This document shows positions 36,198-46,830 of a DNA stretch of 64,000 nucleotides, one piece after another (within the stretch, counting starts at the first letter, position 1; every line of letters starts with the position of its first letter). Both the position numbers and the translations under genes were made by a program. Below the pieces are notes generated by a model. It did not search any database. It was not told the origin of the DNA and worked only from the letters and a program-made list of their open reading frames with translations. The DNA is from Rhodosorus marinus (taxonomy: Eukaryota; Rhodophyta; Stylonematophyceae; Stylonematales; Stylonemataceae): the NCBI GenBank assembly GCA_029953675.1, contig JAMWBK010000002.1, positions 310,001-374,000 of the forward strand. Reading direction: 5' to 3'.

Positions 36198-38219
36198 ATG
36201 TCATCGAGACTGTTCGACGAGGACGAGGATGATGGACTCTCGGATGAGGGGCTGGACGTCTTCGCGGGCTTCATAGTACGTCCGCCGAGAGCGAAGTACA
36301 GCATGAACGATCTAGGTAGGAAAATATATTTGGAATCGATGCATTCTTTCTAGTGGTACTGATAGCTTCTGGTTCCGTCGTTTGCTTCATGGTTGAAGGT
36401 CCTACGCAGGATACCATTAAAAATGTGCGCGTTACCAGACGGGACTTTGAAGTCATGAATAGTAGGAGGTTGCGACTAAGGTGCTCCATTTGGGAGCCTC
36501 AGACAGAAAAGCAACCCGGTGACCCGTGCGTCATTTACCTGCACGGAAACGCATCCTGTCGAAGTGAGGCCCTGGCAATAGCGCCGGTGGTGCTTCCTTA
36601 CGGCATAAAGCTCGTTGGATTCGATTTTTCTGGATCTGGTCACTCTGAAGGTCAGTACGTCTCGCTCGGGGTATTCGAGAAAGAAGACGTCGGCTTCGTC
36701 GTGAACTACGTGCGCCAGAATAACCTGGCCCAAGACATTGCTCTTTGGGGACATTCAATGGGAGCGGCTACAGCGTTGATGTTCATAAGCTCTATCCCCA
36801 ACCCACCTGTCTCTTGCGCGATTTATGATTCTGCGTATGCGTCGTTCGACAAACTGGCAGAGGGATTCGTGAGTGCAACAACCCCAATTACTCTGTCATT
36901 GGTGTCTCGCGCCTAATCCGCTACTCTACAACCTCTTCCAGGTCGATCAGCTGCAGCTCCCGAGCGGACTACCGAAAAAGTTGGTGCTATCCATTGGTGT
37001 TCGCCGTGTTCGCAAGGTTGTTAAAACGAAGGCGGAGTTCGACATTAATGATGTAAATCCTCTAAAGCACGCGAAGAGTATAAAACAAACTCCGTGCAAG
37101 TTCGTTCATGGTACGAACGATGAAGTAGTCCAATACGTCAACGCCGAGGCCTTATTCAAGGCGTACGGCTGTCCGGACAAGGAGCTTGTCAGAGTTGTGA
37201 ACGGAGAACATACGCCAATGCGACCCAGATCTGTAGAAGACCGAGCTTTGTCGCTTGTTCTGAGAACGCTTCTGCCCGTTGTGGCATATTTAACTACCTT
37301 GAAGGCTCGGGCCAATCATCACCTACTCGAGGTAAGAGCGTGGGAAGGGAGGAGAGGGATGACTTCAGACAACGCCATTCTAAACAGGCTCAAACTGTGC
37401 GATCGGCCGGGTAACAGGGTGACGTGGAGAACTCGACAACACTTTTCACAATTATTATAGGAGAAGCTGAGAGGCTCCTGAACCAGCCGGACGAAGAAGA
37501 CGAAGAAAACGAAGAAGACGAAGAAGAACAACCAACGCTAGGTGCTGCAACTCTCGGTCCCTCAGACGATGAGACAGTGAAACCGTCCGCCTCGAAACGG
37601 TTCTTTTCGAGACGATTTCAGAAGAAGGAAGAGCAGCCATCCCTGCGACAAGTTTCGGCCGAATCGAAAAGGAAACTATTCAGCTTCCGCGGAAAGGATC
37701 CGTTTAAGTTCCAGTCCAAGCGCCTCGGCGCTATGAAATTGTCGGACGTGAAAGCGGATGCAGACCAACCGATCATTACTCCTCTCAATGAAGACCAGAA
37801 GAGAGACTTAAAGGCGTTGCTAATAGCCGTGTACGGGAACAGAAGCCTTGCTTACCTCCTCATCGAAAAGTATGCAAACGCCATATCCTTGACAGGCATC
37901 GTTCGCGAGCTCTGAGCTCTGACTCTTTGACTTTTGAGGAGGAGCTAGCCAAATTCTTTCATATTGCAAATGCTTCATGAGCAAACGCCTAATTCTCTGG
38001 TGATTTACGTGCAGGGGCGAAGAATCCTTGGCGGACGCGAACAAGGCGCTGAATCTCAATGAAAAGTGGATTCGAGGATACCACAGAAAAGCATCAGCGT
38101 TGAAGCTCATGGGCCGACTTGATGAAGCGAGGGCAGCTATCGAAACGGGCCTCAACATGGATCCAAACAATCAAGCACTGATAGACTTACTCAAAGCGAT
38201 ACGTGAAAATCCGAGCTGA
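36198..38219 (+). CDS. Alpha/beta-hydrolase fused to a TPR domain
   Basis: Exons 36198-36315, 36399-36868 and 36942-37331 encode an acidic start, then the plant/algal 'RPPRAxY' alpha/beta-hydrolase: RPPRAKYSMNDLGP, VIYLHGNASCRSEA, FDFSGSGHSEG, nucleophile elbow WGHSMGAA (Ser), HGTNDE (Asp) and GEHTP (His). The frame then continues through a very acidic linker (EEDEENEEDEEEQ) and a Lys/Arg/Ser region to a TPR (GNRSLAYLLIEKYANAI, then DANKALNLNEKWIRGYHRKA and RLDEARAAIETGLNMDPNN), with a stop at 38219. No ATG lies between the two parts, so one fused gene is the simplest reading. Two junctions are unsure: 37331 to ~37472 needs a weak GAG acceptor or a phase-1 donor, and the TPR itself is split at ~37885-38030 without a GT-AG pair. 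Confidence 0.75.
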
Positions 38220-38521
38220 AGTAGTGAAGTGTTCTTGCACGAAAGTTTGGCCACGTAATCTGCACCGGAATCGGCCGCGGGGAGTGCAACTCGGAGAGCT
38301 GAAAATCATCAGTGAGGGGAGCTCACCAGTCGTGCCCACCGACCGACATCCTTGTCGAAAATCCAAAGGCGCAGCTCGAACTTTTCTACCAAGTATTTGC
38401 ACATATTTTCTTAATATATATATAAATGCACCGGAAGATTAAAATGGAATCTACATTATCCGGTTCCGTAGCAGGGTGATGAGCGCGCGAGTCTTGATAG
38501 CTTGTGGTAAGGACGATCCGA

Positions 38522-39994
38522 TTAAGCCCCGACCGTTTCTCTAAGAACGAAGGAGCCATAGTTGGTATCGCTCACTGCCTCGTAGAACAGCATGTAAGCA
38601 CTTTGAACTCGCTCGCCCTCGAGCAGTCCGGATTGAGTTACGGTATCGTCATTAACGCAATACCAGACACCCGACTCGTTATCTACACCGTCCTGGACCA
38701 GACTCACAATGCCTTTCTCGACATGCCTCCCTGCATACCGGAGACAAGTATAGTGACCTCCAGAACCGCCAGTGTGTTCCGAATGCAGTACGACCGATCG
38801 AAGCCTGTACTCCACCCCATTCTGTTCGGCAGCTCCGTGTTCTTTTGTCAACTGAGAGGCAGTTATCTTCAAATCGATCACCGCAGGTCTATCGTCACGA
38901 ACTGGTGCGCCTACAATCGCACAAGATGGCGGAAACTTGATCAGGTTAATCGAAGGGTCGGCACATTAACAGACGGGCGCGCACTGGGAAAAGCTATTGG
39001 GGGTGACTATAAGATGTTTAGCAACGGCCTTACCAGTCTCTGTGCTCCAATTCAGTCGCTTGAGGTGAACGCAGAGCATCTGAGGCAGACGCGCAATGGA
39101 ATATGAAAGAGTCTGTGGTGTACTGCTCTCACACATCCAGCAATAAATCCCATCGATCAGCTCCTCTTTTCCAGTGACCTCATGCAGGCACTTTGTCAAC
39201 TGGATTTCATCAAACTCCTTGGGGGGCATCGCGAAGGACAGTCTGTTGAAGGTCTCCAGCTTCAGTCCTTCAGAGTATCCGCAGACCAAGCATGTCAAGC
39301 GCCGGCCGAGGTAGCCCGTGCATGGTGAAATCTGGGATCTGCGGGAGTTGAGTGCCGTTCCACGGCCGTTTCTCAATGATCTCAAATCCAAAGATTCCGC
39401 ACGCTGCGATGCTTCTGCCTTCTTCATTTGATCTGTCAGCAGGCTAAGAATTTTATCATACGTCTCGTCCGCGTCGCGAGGGAGGTCTACCCGATAGCTA
39501 GAAGTGAACGAAACAAAGGGACAGATCCGTTGAGATGTGCGCTTGCCAGACAACTCTACAGCGTGCTCTCTTGCTTGGTTGATCGTGCGGGGATATACCC
39601 TGCTAGCCTTAATGCGCTGGCTAGATCGTATGGTTCAACCATCCTCTTGCCACTCTGATCACCGTCCATCTTCCTCAGTACAGTATTTAAAACCGCGGCA
39701 AATCCTCCGCACGTCACTGTAACAACTCTGACGTAGAGTCTGAACGATTCTGACGTGGCCAAAGACTAAAAGATCGAGGTTTGAATTTCAGTCGAGGTTG
39801 GTTGCGGTTGAAGAGAAGCCTTCTTAACTTGTAGAAGCATACCGTGAGAATTGCGTTCATGTGACATGAGTCACCTGCAAATTTTGAACCCAAAAACCAA
39901 TCGTTAAGGACCAACAAAGGAAGCCAGCTTGGGGAGTTTGCTCCTCACCAATATTTCTCACTCCGAGAGGAATTACTTTCTTAGACACGGTCAT
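38522..39994 (-). CDS. Ubiquitin-specific protease (C19), short form
   Basis: Five exons (39994-39949, 39874-39843, 39765-39599, 39497-39034, 38910-38522) give ~365 residues, essentially a bare catalytic domain. It removes ubiquitin by a Cys/His protease mechanism. The Cys box is GVRNIGDSCHMNAIL, with the catalytic Cys restored across an intron. A QQDAHEF-like segment reads RDADETYDKILSLL. Two CxxC pairs (CLVCGY, CWMCES) form the usual zinc ribbon. LPQMLCVHLKRL follows, and the His box is GGHYTCLRY with WYCVNDDTV and AYMLFYEAV at the end. Overall it resembles USP30/Ubp1-like enzymes. The start is the first in-frame ATG; extra upstream coding sequence is possible. The last intron (39033-38911) is canonical but its choice removes some conserved-looking sequence. 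Confidence 0.86.
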
Positions 39995-40038
39995 CCTCAG
40001 CTCTCCTTGAAGAGAAAAAGCTATTACAGCCGGATGAG

Positions 40039-40629
40039 ATGAGAGTTCTTTTCCCAGCACTTGTCTTTTTCCGCCTTGATAGTCGAGAACGAGAGTTTTG
40101 CTCCACGAATTTTTTCGGCCCTTGCACTACCTCTCGCTCGCTTCAGATAGAGTCTTTTCAGAGCTAAAATCCATCTCTGACTGCGCTTTCCTCCACGAGG
40201 ACTATTTGGTCCTTGAACTGAAGTCTTCAGCGGCGTTCGTGGACGAGCTTAAGTCTACTGGGACATGTACCCGAGAAAAGAACCACAGGTACTTGGCGAA
40301 ACCTTCTTCGGGACTCTTAAACAACCATGGCAAATACCAATATCCTCAAGACTGGTCGGTAGGTGAGTTGTAAACCTTCATAAAGCCTTCACAAGCGCTA
40401 TAGAATGACAGCAAAGCAGGAGTTGAAGCAGCGCAGAGCTAACGAGAGGGCTCCCATGGGGCGCTCTCGGACGGCGTTGATTCAACGCTCGATATCGCGT
40501 TATTATCGAGATATAAATCTACTTCTAGCCTCTTGCGTGCCATCAGTGCCTCCCGTGAGAGCTAGGCTTTCATCGGATTCATCCCAGCCTCTCGAAAGAA
40601 AATCGATCTTGAATTTCAAAACAAAGTGA
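40039..40629 (+). CDS. Small hypothetical gene, head to head with the USP gene
   Basis: A three-exon model (40039-40081, 40147-40362, 40412-40629) uses canonical splice sites with matching phases and gives ~158 residues. It begins with a short hydrophobic stretch (MRVLFPALVFFRL), has an even-composition middle (HEDYLVLELKSSAAFVDELK), and ends basic (KQELKQRRANERAPMGRS). No family is recognised. Its start lies 44 bp from the USP start on the other strand, so the two would share a bidirectional promoter. The model is inferred from splice logic only. Confidence 0.4.
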
Positions 40630-41011
40630 GCAGGGAATTGAAAAAATAACATAATTAGAAAAACAATTAAATGTATTATGGTAATAAAAAGGAAGCTAGC
40701 CGTTCCTTTGAGACAACTCAAGCATTGCTCTCTGGGGAGGTTGTTGAGACGTTTGCCGAGTATGAAACGCACGATGGGCCGAAAGTTTTAGAGCTGGAGC
40801 ATATTCAAAGACTTTCTTTCCGAGGATCCTTTCCCGAGAGTGTACGCGATACCGCCCCCAATTCGAGAACGTTGATGGTTGGGTGTATTAGTTTGTCGAT
40901 CGTTTCGGATTGGACAGGGACATATGATCGTATTGTCAACGGAAGTATTTGCTTGGTTACACTTTTTGCTTCTTTATAAGGTTGCGGGAATACGGTGAGA
41001 AAGGTTCGGCT

Positions 41012-42001
41012 CTACTCCGCGGCAGGCACAGTAGTACGAATGTAAGGCTTTCCGGAGGGCAGATCGACAGTCTTGAACCCTGGGAATTTCTCTTCTGCAG
41101 CTTCGCTGCTGACTGATGGCAAAATGACACATTCCCTGTTTCGACGCGGAAGGATAAGATAAGAGTTAGCCACGAGATCGGGTTTGAACAAGCCCTTGGC
41201 ATGATGATAGCTTACTCTCCTTGCATCCAATCGCATGGAGTTGCCAGGCTTTGAGTGGCAGTGACCTGCAAGGAATCGATGACCCGAATAATCTCCGTGA
41301 AGTTCCTTCCTGTGCTAGCTGGGTAGAGAAGACTGAGCTTGAGCTTCTTATCAGGGCCAATGATGAATACAGCTCGAACTGTCATCGCCATTCCCTTCGC
41401 GTCCACTGGTCCACCCTGCAGGAGAAAGCACAGATCTTCAGCCTTCAATTCGCTTGTCGCACAGTTAACACAGTTAAACGGGTTGGTCATACCGATGCTG
41501 GAATCATGCCGAGGGCCTTGGCAAGAACACGAGTTGGATCAGCGATGATCGGATAGCCGACATCGGTGTTGGCGTAGCTGTTGATGTCCGGAATCCACTC
41601 TCGGTGGCTGGCGACGTCGTTGCAGGATACAGCAAGAACTTTGACCTATCGGAAAGAGTAGGAGGTACGAGCATTAGTACCAGGGTATGAAATTTGTAAA
41701 GCCAGGGATCCGCAGCTTACGTTGCGTTTCTCGAATTCTGGCACGAGCTGAGATAGACGTCCGAGCTCAGTGGTGCACACGGGGGTAAAATCAGCAGGAT
41801 GAGAACAGAGCATCGCCCAACTATCGCCGATCCACTTATGGAAAGACGGGATCGATCCAGTCTATTACAAAACAATAAAACAACAAGCACAAACATTTTC
41901 AGTTACTGAGCTCCTTCACTCAACCCGAAAATAGGCCCCGCAGACTACCATACCGAAGTCTCACAAGAAAAGTCAGGAAGCGTCTCCCCAAGCAACACCA
42001 T
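41012..42001 (-). CDS. 1-Cys peroxiredoxin (PRDX6 type)
   Basis: Five exons (42001-41954, 41861-41721, 41645-41493, 41415-41216, 41135-41012) encode 221 residues, the normal size. The enzyme reduces peroxides through one peroxidatic Cys. The active site is SHPADFTPVCTTELGRL, with the conserved Pro, Thr and Cys. GPDKKLKLSLLYPASTGRNF and ATPCDWMQGEECVILP are diagnostic of the 1-Cys/PRDX6 group. The C-terminal domain ends DLPSGKPYIRTTVP. No targeting peptide is present, so it is probably cytosolic or nuclear. A C-rich tract at 42134-42188 lies 130-190 bp upstream of the start. Confidence 0.95.
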
Positions 42002-42133
42002 CGTTGAGCAGCAGAAATTAAACAAACAAACGCAGCAGAACCCAAACGACACAAAAAAAAATAAAAACACAGACGATCAAACAGACACACACCAGAATCT
42101 TCAAAATCTAACGTCCCAGTAACTCATCCAGCT

Positions 42134-42188
42134 ACCCCTGCCTCCATCCCCCATCCTCATCCCCCCGCCCCCCTGCCCCTCCCTTTCC
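42134..42188 (-). promoter_or_regulatory. G-rich (coding strand) tract upstream of peroxiredoxin
   Basis: Dense runs of 4-6 C on the + strand, 133-187 bp before the peroxiredoxin ATG. Same class as other start-proximal tracts; function inferred. Confidence 0.4.
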
Positions 42189-42499
42189 CTATATACCCTT
42201 TCCTACCCAATCCCCTAAACCTATCCGCCACGAGCACAAAACCCCACAATTTCTCACCCTTCCTGTCATACGTCATGAAAGCAAACTCAAACACCCAAAA
42301 ATGCCAACTTTCCAAGAAAAATACAACAAATCTACAATTATTGTTGAAAAATCAAACATATAATATCTCAATCCTCTTCAAAATTTCCCCAAAACAATTT
42401 CTACCTTCGGTGTACAATAGGATATTCTCCAATTCTATGATACTCCTCAGAAACAACAGATTTTCAAGAGTCTGTCAATCCAGCCAACCCTTTTTTTGA

Positions 42500-43060
42500 T
42501 TGCTTTGCGAGAGAGGAAGTGGTCTCCCAGAACTTCCAACTCTCGCACTACTTAGAGTCAAATGGCGCGCTCGGGTGGGTGTGGGTGTCTTAGGAGGGGG
42601 AAAAGGGAATCGCAAGTGTGAGTGTGTGGGCTCTGTGGTTTACTGGAAGGTACTGTCTGACTCTATGGTTTACTGGAGGTTTTACTGGAAAAGTGAAAGC
42701 CGCGAGGTGGATCCTAATGAGAGGGAAAGGGGTGTAGGCAAGGGTAGGTGTTGCTCTGTGGTTTACTGGAAGGCGCTGTAAGGCTGGCTAGTTCCGGAGG
42801 CCGCGCTCTCTGCGATCTTTCTAGTGTAGACCTCCAAACAACAGATTTTTTTTAATGGTATACCAATGCTACAAAATTTCACCGGCTGAAAGATAGCACT
42901 TCATTTGAGCGGATGCGTGCTAGGAGAGGGAAACTGGAATCGAATGTGTGTGTATGTGTGGCTCCCTCTCGTATAAAGCAAGGCTCTGTAAGGTTTGGCT
43001 TAGCTCTGGAAGGCGCGTTCTCTGCAGCCCTTCCTGCGTAGTACCTAATTCGCGGACCTT
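42500..43060. repeat. Diverged direct repeats
   Basis: The 20-mer 'ctctgtggtttactggaagg' occurs at 42631, 42661 (two changes) and 42754. A longer block, 'gctgtaaggctggctagttccgga...', near 42774-42835 reappears in altered form near 42985-43045. These are remnants of local duplication in an otherwise gene-poor interval. Confidence 0.6.
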
Positions 43061-43349
43061 GGTCACGGATGAAAGCTATCTGGCTACCTTCCAGCAGAAC
43101 CCACGCCCGGAAAATTAAATTCAAATAAAATCCACCGAACGTCCCCTTTTTATTCGTTGCCGTCTTCCGTCAGCTAAATATCATTAGCAGGCGGCATCGT
43201 TCGTAACCAATCAAACAATAGTTCCTAAAGAACGTATATAATACTTAACAAAACAAGCAAACGGCACAGTACAACTCCTTCTTAGCTAAAAATATAAAAA
43301 CATACATTAATCAATCAGAAAAAGATGCTTAGAATTAGGGTTGTCTAGG

Positions 43350-43477
43350 TTGTCATAAAACGTCCGATAATTGTTTTTTTGCAATGGCCATACAATATAT
43401 TGAATATACAAAGAAAAATAACTTTTAAGCCAATATTTGTTTGCGCGTCCTTTTTGTTATCGGACGTTTTAGGACAA
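43350..43477. mobile_element. Short TIR element (MITE-like), copy 1
   Basis: Ends are 21-bp terminal inverted repeats (43350-43370 and 43457-43477) differing at one position, with the core 'aaaacgtccgataa'. The 128-bp element has no coding capacity. Internal sequence ('caaagaaaa') resembles copy 2. No clear target-site duplication could be read. A non-autonomous DNA transposon relic is the best explanation. Confidence 0.7.
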
Positions 43478-43628
43478 AACTATTTAGATTGAATACAGTC
43501 GTTTTTTGTTAAATATTGATTTATGTGCATATTATTTATGAAAACTTGGTTTAGGCTGTTGCAGTCAGTGTGGGAATTGCTAGGGGCTTATTTTCTTCGC
43601 TTTTTTGTCTTCCAACCGATTGCTAAGA

Positions 43629-43660
43629 GGGAGTGGGAGGTGGGCGGGGGGGGCGAGTGG
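43629..43660 (+). promoter_or_regulatory. G-rich tract before a signal-peptide-like ORF
   Basis: G-blocks lie ~90-120 bp upstream of the ATG at 43748, in the same orientation and spacing as tracts at better-supported genes. Confidence 0.3.
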
Positions 43661-43747
43661 GACGTTGCCTGCCTTCTTTACATTTTCTCTACCGGTTACA
43701 AACTGACTGCTAGTTTAGTTCTAATTGGGACGAAGGTTTCTCTTCAA

Positions 43748-43867
43748 ATGGAGATATATGTAGTTCCTTTTTCTCGGAGAACCCTGTTCCAGAGCTCTAG
43801 TCTATCTGTGTTCTTGGTGGTATTCATCTTTTCAGCGTCAGCGTCCCCTTTTAACCACCACCACTGA
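43748..43867 (+). CDS. Short signal-peptide-like ORF, possible first exon or gene fragment
   Basis: 39 codons: basic start (MEIYVVPFSRRTLFQ), hydrophobic core (LSVFLVVFIFSASAS), then PFNHHH and a stop. This is the layout of a secretory signal peptide. It may be the first exon of a secreted or LRR-type protein whose remainder is disrupted by the inverted repeat that follows. Evidence is limited to the hydrophobic core and the upstream G tract. Confidence 0.25.
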   Translation: MEIYVVPFSRRTLFQSSSLSVFLVVFIFSASASPFNHHH

Positions 43868-44182
43868 ACTGAGCGTTCACTATTAGTCTACGCGTGGCAA
43901 TCATTATTTTCATGGCCTCTCCTATCTCTTGTGGGAAATCGCCCTCCCCTTATCGGCGAGGTAAGCAACAGCGACATATTAGAATAACGACAGATACTGT
44001 AACCGGATCTGAAAGGCAGCTGAATTTCTCCGAAAACCCTGGATTTTTGATCTTGCTGGTGATAGAAACTCTATCCAAAGTTGACCGCTACGAGATCGGT
44101 CTTAATCCCCCAATATTTGGCGTACATTGCTCAGGGATCCATATAGAATACCTGCAAGCTTACAATCGGCGCTTCGAATCAT

Positions 44183-45461
44183 AGGAAACCTCCGAGACTG
44201 GCCCTTCCTCCCCAGCGATCTCACCCCGTGCGATAAACACCCACCCAGTCGCAGTAAACTGATCGAGGACGGAGAGCTTCCGGATCCCATGGAGGAACTC
44301 CACACTCCGTGAGATCTCACTGAAGAATAATTTCTGCAACCTACTTTTCCGGACCTCCACTTCCAGCTTCTACCTTTTGCACAACCACACAACGGGCGGC
44401 ACTACCTAAATACCGCCCTCTGATCAACACCGCTGGAAGCATCCAGCTGGAATGTCGATCATAGGGCTATCAATCCGCGGGTTTACTGACAGCCTTTGGC
44501 TACACGCGTTCCCACGGAAATACGATCAGCAGTTCTTATCTTCTCACTACGCAATATGTCAAATTCCACTGGATCAGTCTTGGCATCTTGGCCCTATAGC
44601 TTACTGACCACAACTCCCTTGCCCACACCAAAGCCTGCTCGCCATCGCTCAATCGAACCCCATCCGAACGGGCGCGCGATAGGAATGAGTGATATCAACA
44701 TTTAGTACAAATGTACAACGTGTTACCTATAACTAGGATTGTCATATTTCGTCCGATAAAGAATCTTAGTACAAGACGCACTAGTACATATCATAGAATA
44801 AACAAAGAAAATTGGAGTTCGGGCCACGAAAACTTTTGAAAAACTCTGTCTAAATAAGCAGTCCGTAATTAGGTATTTTTCGAAAGTTTTTCATTCTCTC
44901 ATGCTCGAAGTTTCTTCGTTTATGTGATATTATGCGAAGAAATGCTTTATCGGACGTTTTATGACACATCGCGCCTATATCTGAGAGTGTGAGACGATAG
45001 CTCAATAGCTAGCTTCTCCGACCCATCGGTTCCATAGAGCGATGGCGAGGAGGCCAAGATGCCAAGATTGATCGAGTGGAATTTGGCGTATCGTGTAGTC
45101 AGAAGATAAGAACTGCTGGTCGTTTCCGTGTGAACGCGTGGAGCCAAAGACTGTCAGTAAACCCACGGATTGATAGCCCTCTGATTGGCATTCAAGCTGC
45201 ATGCTTCCAGCGGTGTTGATCAGAGGGCGGTATTTAGGTAGTGCTGCAAGTTGTGTAACCGTGTAGAAGGTAGAAGCTGGAAGTGGAGATCCGGAAAAGT
45301 AGATTGCAGAAATTATTCTTCGGTGAGATCTCACGAAGTGTGGAGTTTCTCAATGGGATCCAGAAGCTCTCCGTCCTCGACCTGTTTACTGCGACTGGGT
45401 GGGTTGTTTGTTCCTAGGGGTGTGATCGCTGGGGAGGAAGCGGCAGTCTCAGAGGTTTCCT
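44183..45461. repeat. ~1.28-kb inverted repeat with nested TIR element
   Basis: The left arm (about 44183-44695) and the right arm (about 45000-45461) are reverse complements at roughly 85-90% by eye, with small indels. Examples are 'cctccccagcgatc' against 'gatcgctggggagg', and 'ataccgccctctgatcaaca' against its complement at ~45212. The ~300-bp spacer holds a second, palindromic TIR element (44739-44967) close to the symmetry centre. One arm carries an LRR-like frame (LQKLFFSEISRSVEFLHGIR) that is broken elsewhere. Confidence 0.85.
44739..44967. mobile_element. Palindromic TIR element (MITE-like), copy 2
   Basis: Ends 'tgtcatatttcgtccgataaag' and (reverse complement) 'tgtcataaaacgtccgataaag' match copy 1 at 43350. 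The interior is itself an imperfect palindrome: 'gaaaacttttgaaaaac' pairs with 'tttttcgaaagtttttc', and 'ataaacaaagaaa' pairs with 'tttcttcgtttat'. The whole ~229 bp could therefore fold into one hairpin. No coding sequence. Confidence 0.7.
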
Positions 45462-45563
45462 CTTAGCAAAACAGGTTGGCAACTTCTGCTCGTTTGCTTG
45501 TATAGTCTTTGGCAACGTGGACAAAGGGCGCGCAAGCCATTTCAAGTTTCCTGGGGAGGTCGA

Positions 45564-46715
45564 ATGGACGCTTCACAATTGTTCGATACTCTGAAAAGCT
45601 TTGACCAGGCCGAAGAGGGGGCGCCAGCGCATCCAGAGTACGTGAGGTGACTTGCAGGCCGTCATTAAGATGCTCTGAAATTTGATAACTGCTGACGAAC
45701 TTCGTATTTTGATTTCAACAGCCCAGAGCCCGACTTCCGTGCTCGAATATTTTCCGCTCGTAGCGACGGAACGAATCGTCTGGATCTCAGTAATCTGGAT
45801 TTGTCGGATGCATCTCTGTGCACTTTACTAGATGCGATTGGGAGTGTTGAAAAGCATGTGCAGGTCGTTGACATGTCAATGAATTTTCTCACGGGCTCCC
45901 CTCAAGACAACCCCGGATGTGAAGCTGGAACCGGATTTGCCAATAAGTTTCCAGATGTTCAGTCCTTGGATCTCTCCGGGAATAGCTTAACTTCTATTCC
46001 AGGGTTCGTGACGGCCTTTCGGAACCTCAAGGTAGGTTTGCAGCGTCATTGAAAGCGATGTGAACATCGTGAATCGGAGGAGTCGCATACACACTCCAGT
46101 CCTCTAAGCACTTCCGGGGTCACCCAAACGATCATGCGGGAACAATGCCAGAGGCAGTATACTGGAGCCTACTACTACTCCAAAGCTACTGGAGTTGCCA
46201 ACCCGCTCGTTGGTCAGTTTTGGATAAACTGCGTTCCTAACAAACCGCTGTCGGTATACTGTAGGAGATTGACGTTTCAGATAACAGCTCCTTGGCAATT
46301 TTCGATACCTCAGTGCTTCCGAAGAGCGTCCGCCACGTCTACGCAAGAAATTGTGCTCTTACAAAGTTTCCTGAGCCGCTCGATGCTCTGCCGGGGACCT
46401 CTGTACTACAGCTTTCCGGGAACAGAATCTGTACTGTGCCTGGGGATATCGGTGCGTTCCAAGAGAGTTCTCCTTCACGCACTGCACCCGTCGTCATATC
46501 TGACCAACATCAATCGTACAGGAGAGCTGGAGAACCTAGTGTACCTTAACATAAGCGACAATGAGATAGAAAATCTCCCTGATGAGGTTGCCGAAGCGGA
46601 TCAACTAAGAGCGCTGGTTTTGTATCGAAATCGACGGCAGTATGGGTACTCCACAGATCTGAACGAGTTCTTTAGCTCCCGCGATGCTCTAAGGAGTGAT
46701 CAACCAGCCCTCTGA
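45564..46715 (+). CDS. Leucine-rich-repeat protein
   Basis: Four exons (45564-45637, 45722-46031, 46265-46451, 46522-46715) encode 254 residues. After an acidic N-terminus, LRR units of the LxxLxLSxNxLxxIP type appear: LDLSNLDLSDASL, VQSLDLSGNSLTSIPGF, EIDVSDNSSLAIF, SVLQLSGNRICTVPGDIG and LVYLNISDNEIENLPDEV. There is no signal peptide or membrane helix, so it is likely an intracellular scaffold of the SDS22/LRRC type. Each intron falls between or within repeats with exact phase match. The gene starts ~100 bp after the right arm of the inverted repeat. Confidence 0.85.
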
Positions 46716-46830
46716 GTATGCAGACTTACCCAGTAGCTGATGGATGTTCATAAAGCAGAATTATTTAACAAGTTACATAATCCAACGCATTGATGGAGTA
46801 GGCGATGCCAATATCTGTACAATGAGCTGT

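Noticed and set aside
37883-38016. Exact U12-type AT-AC donor sequence (atatcctt) in the TPR exon
   Set aside because: No U12 branch-point motif is present, and neither an AC nor an AG acceptor in the right place restores the reading frame.
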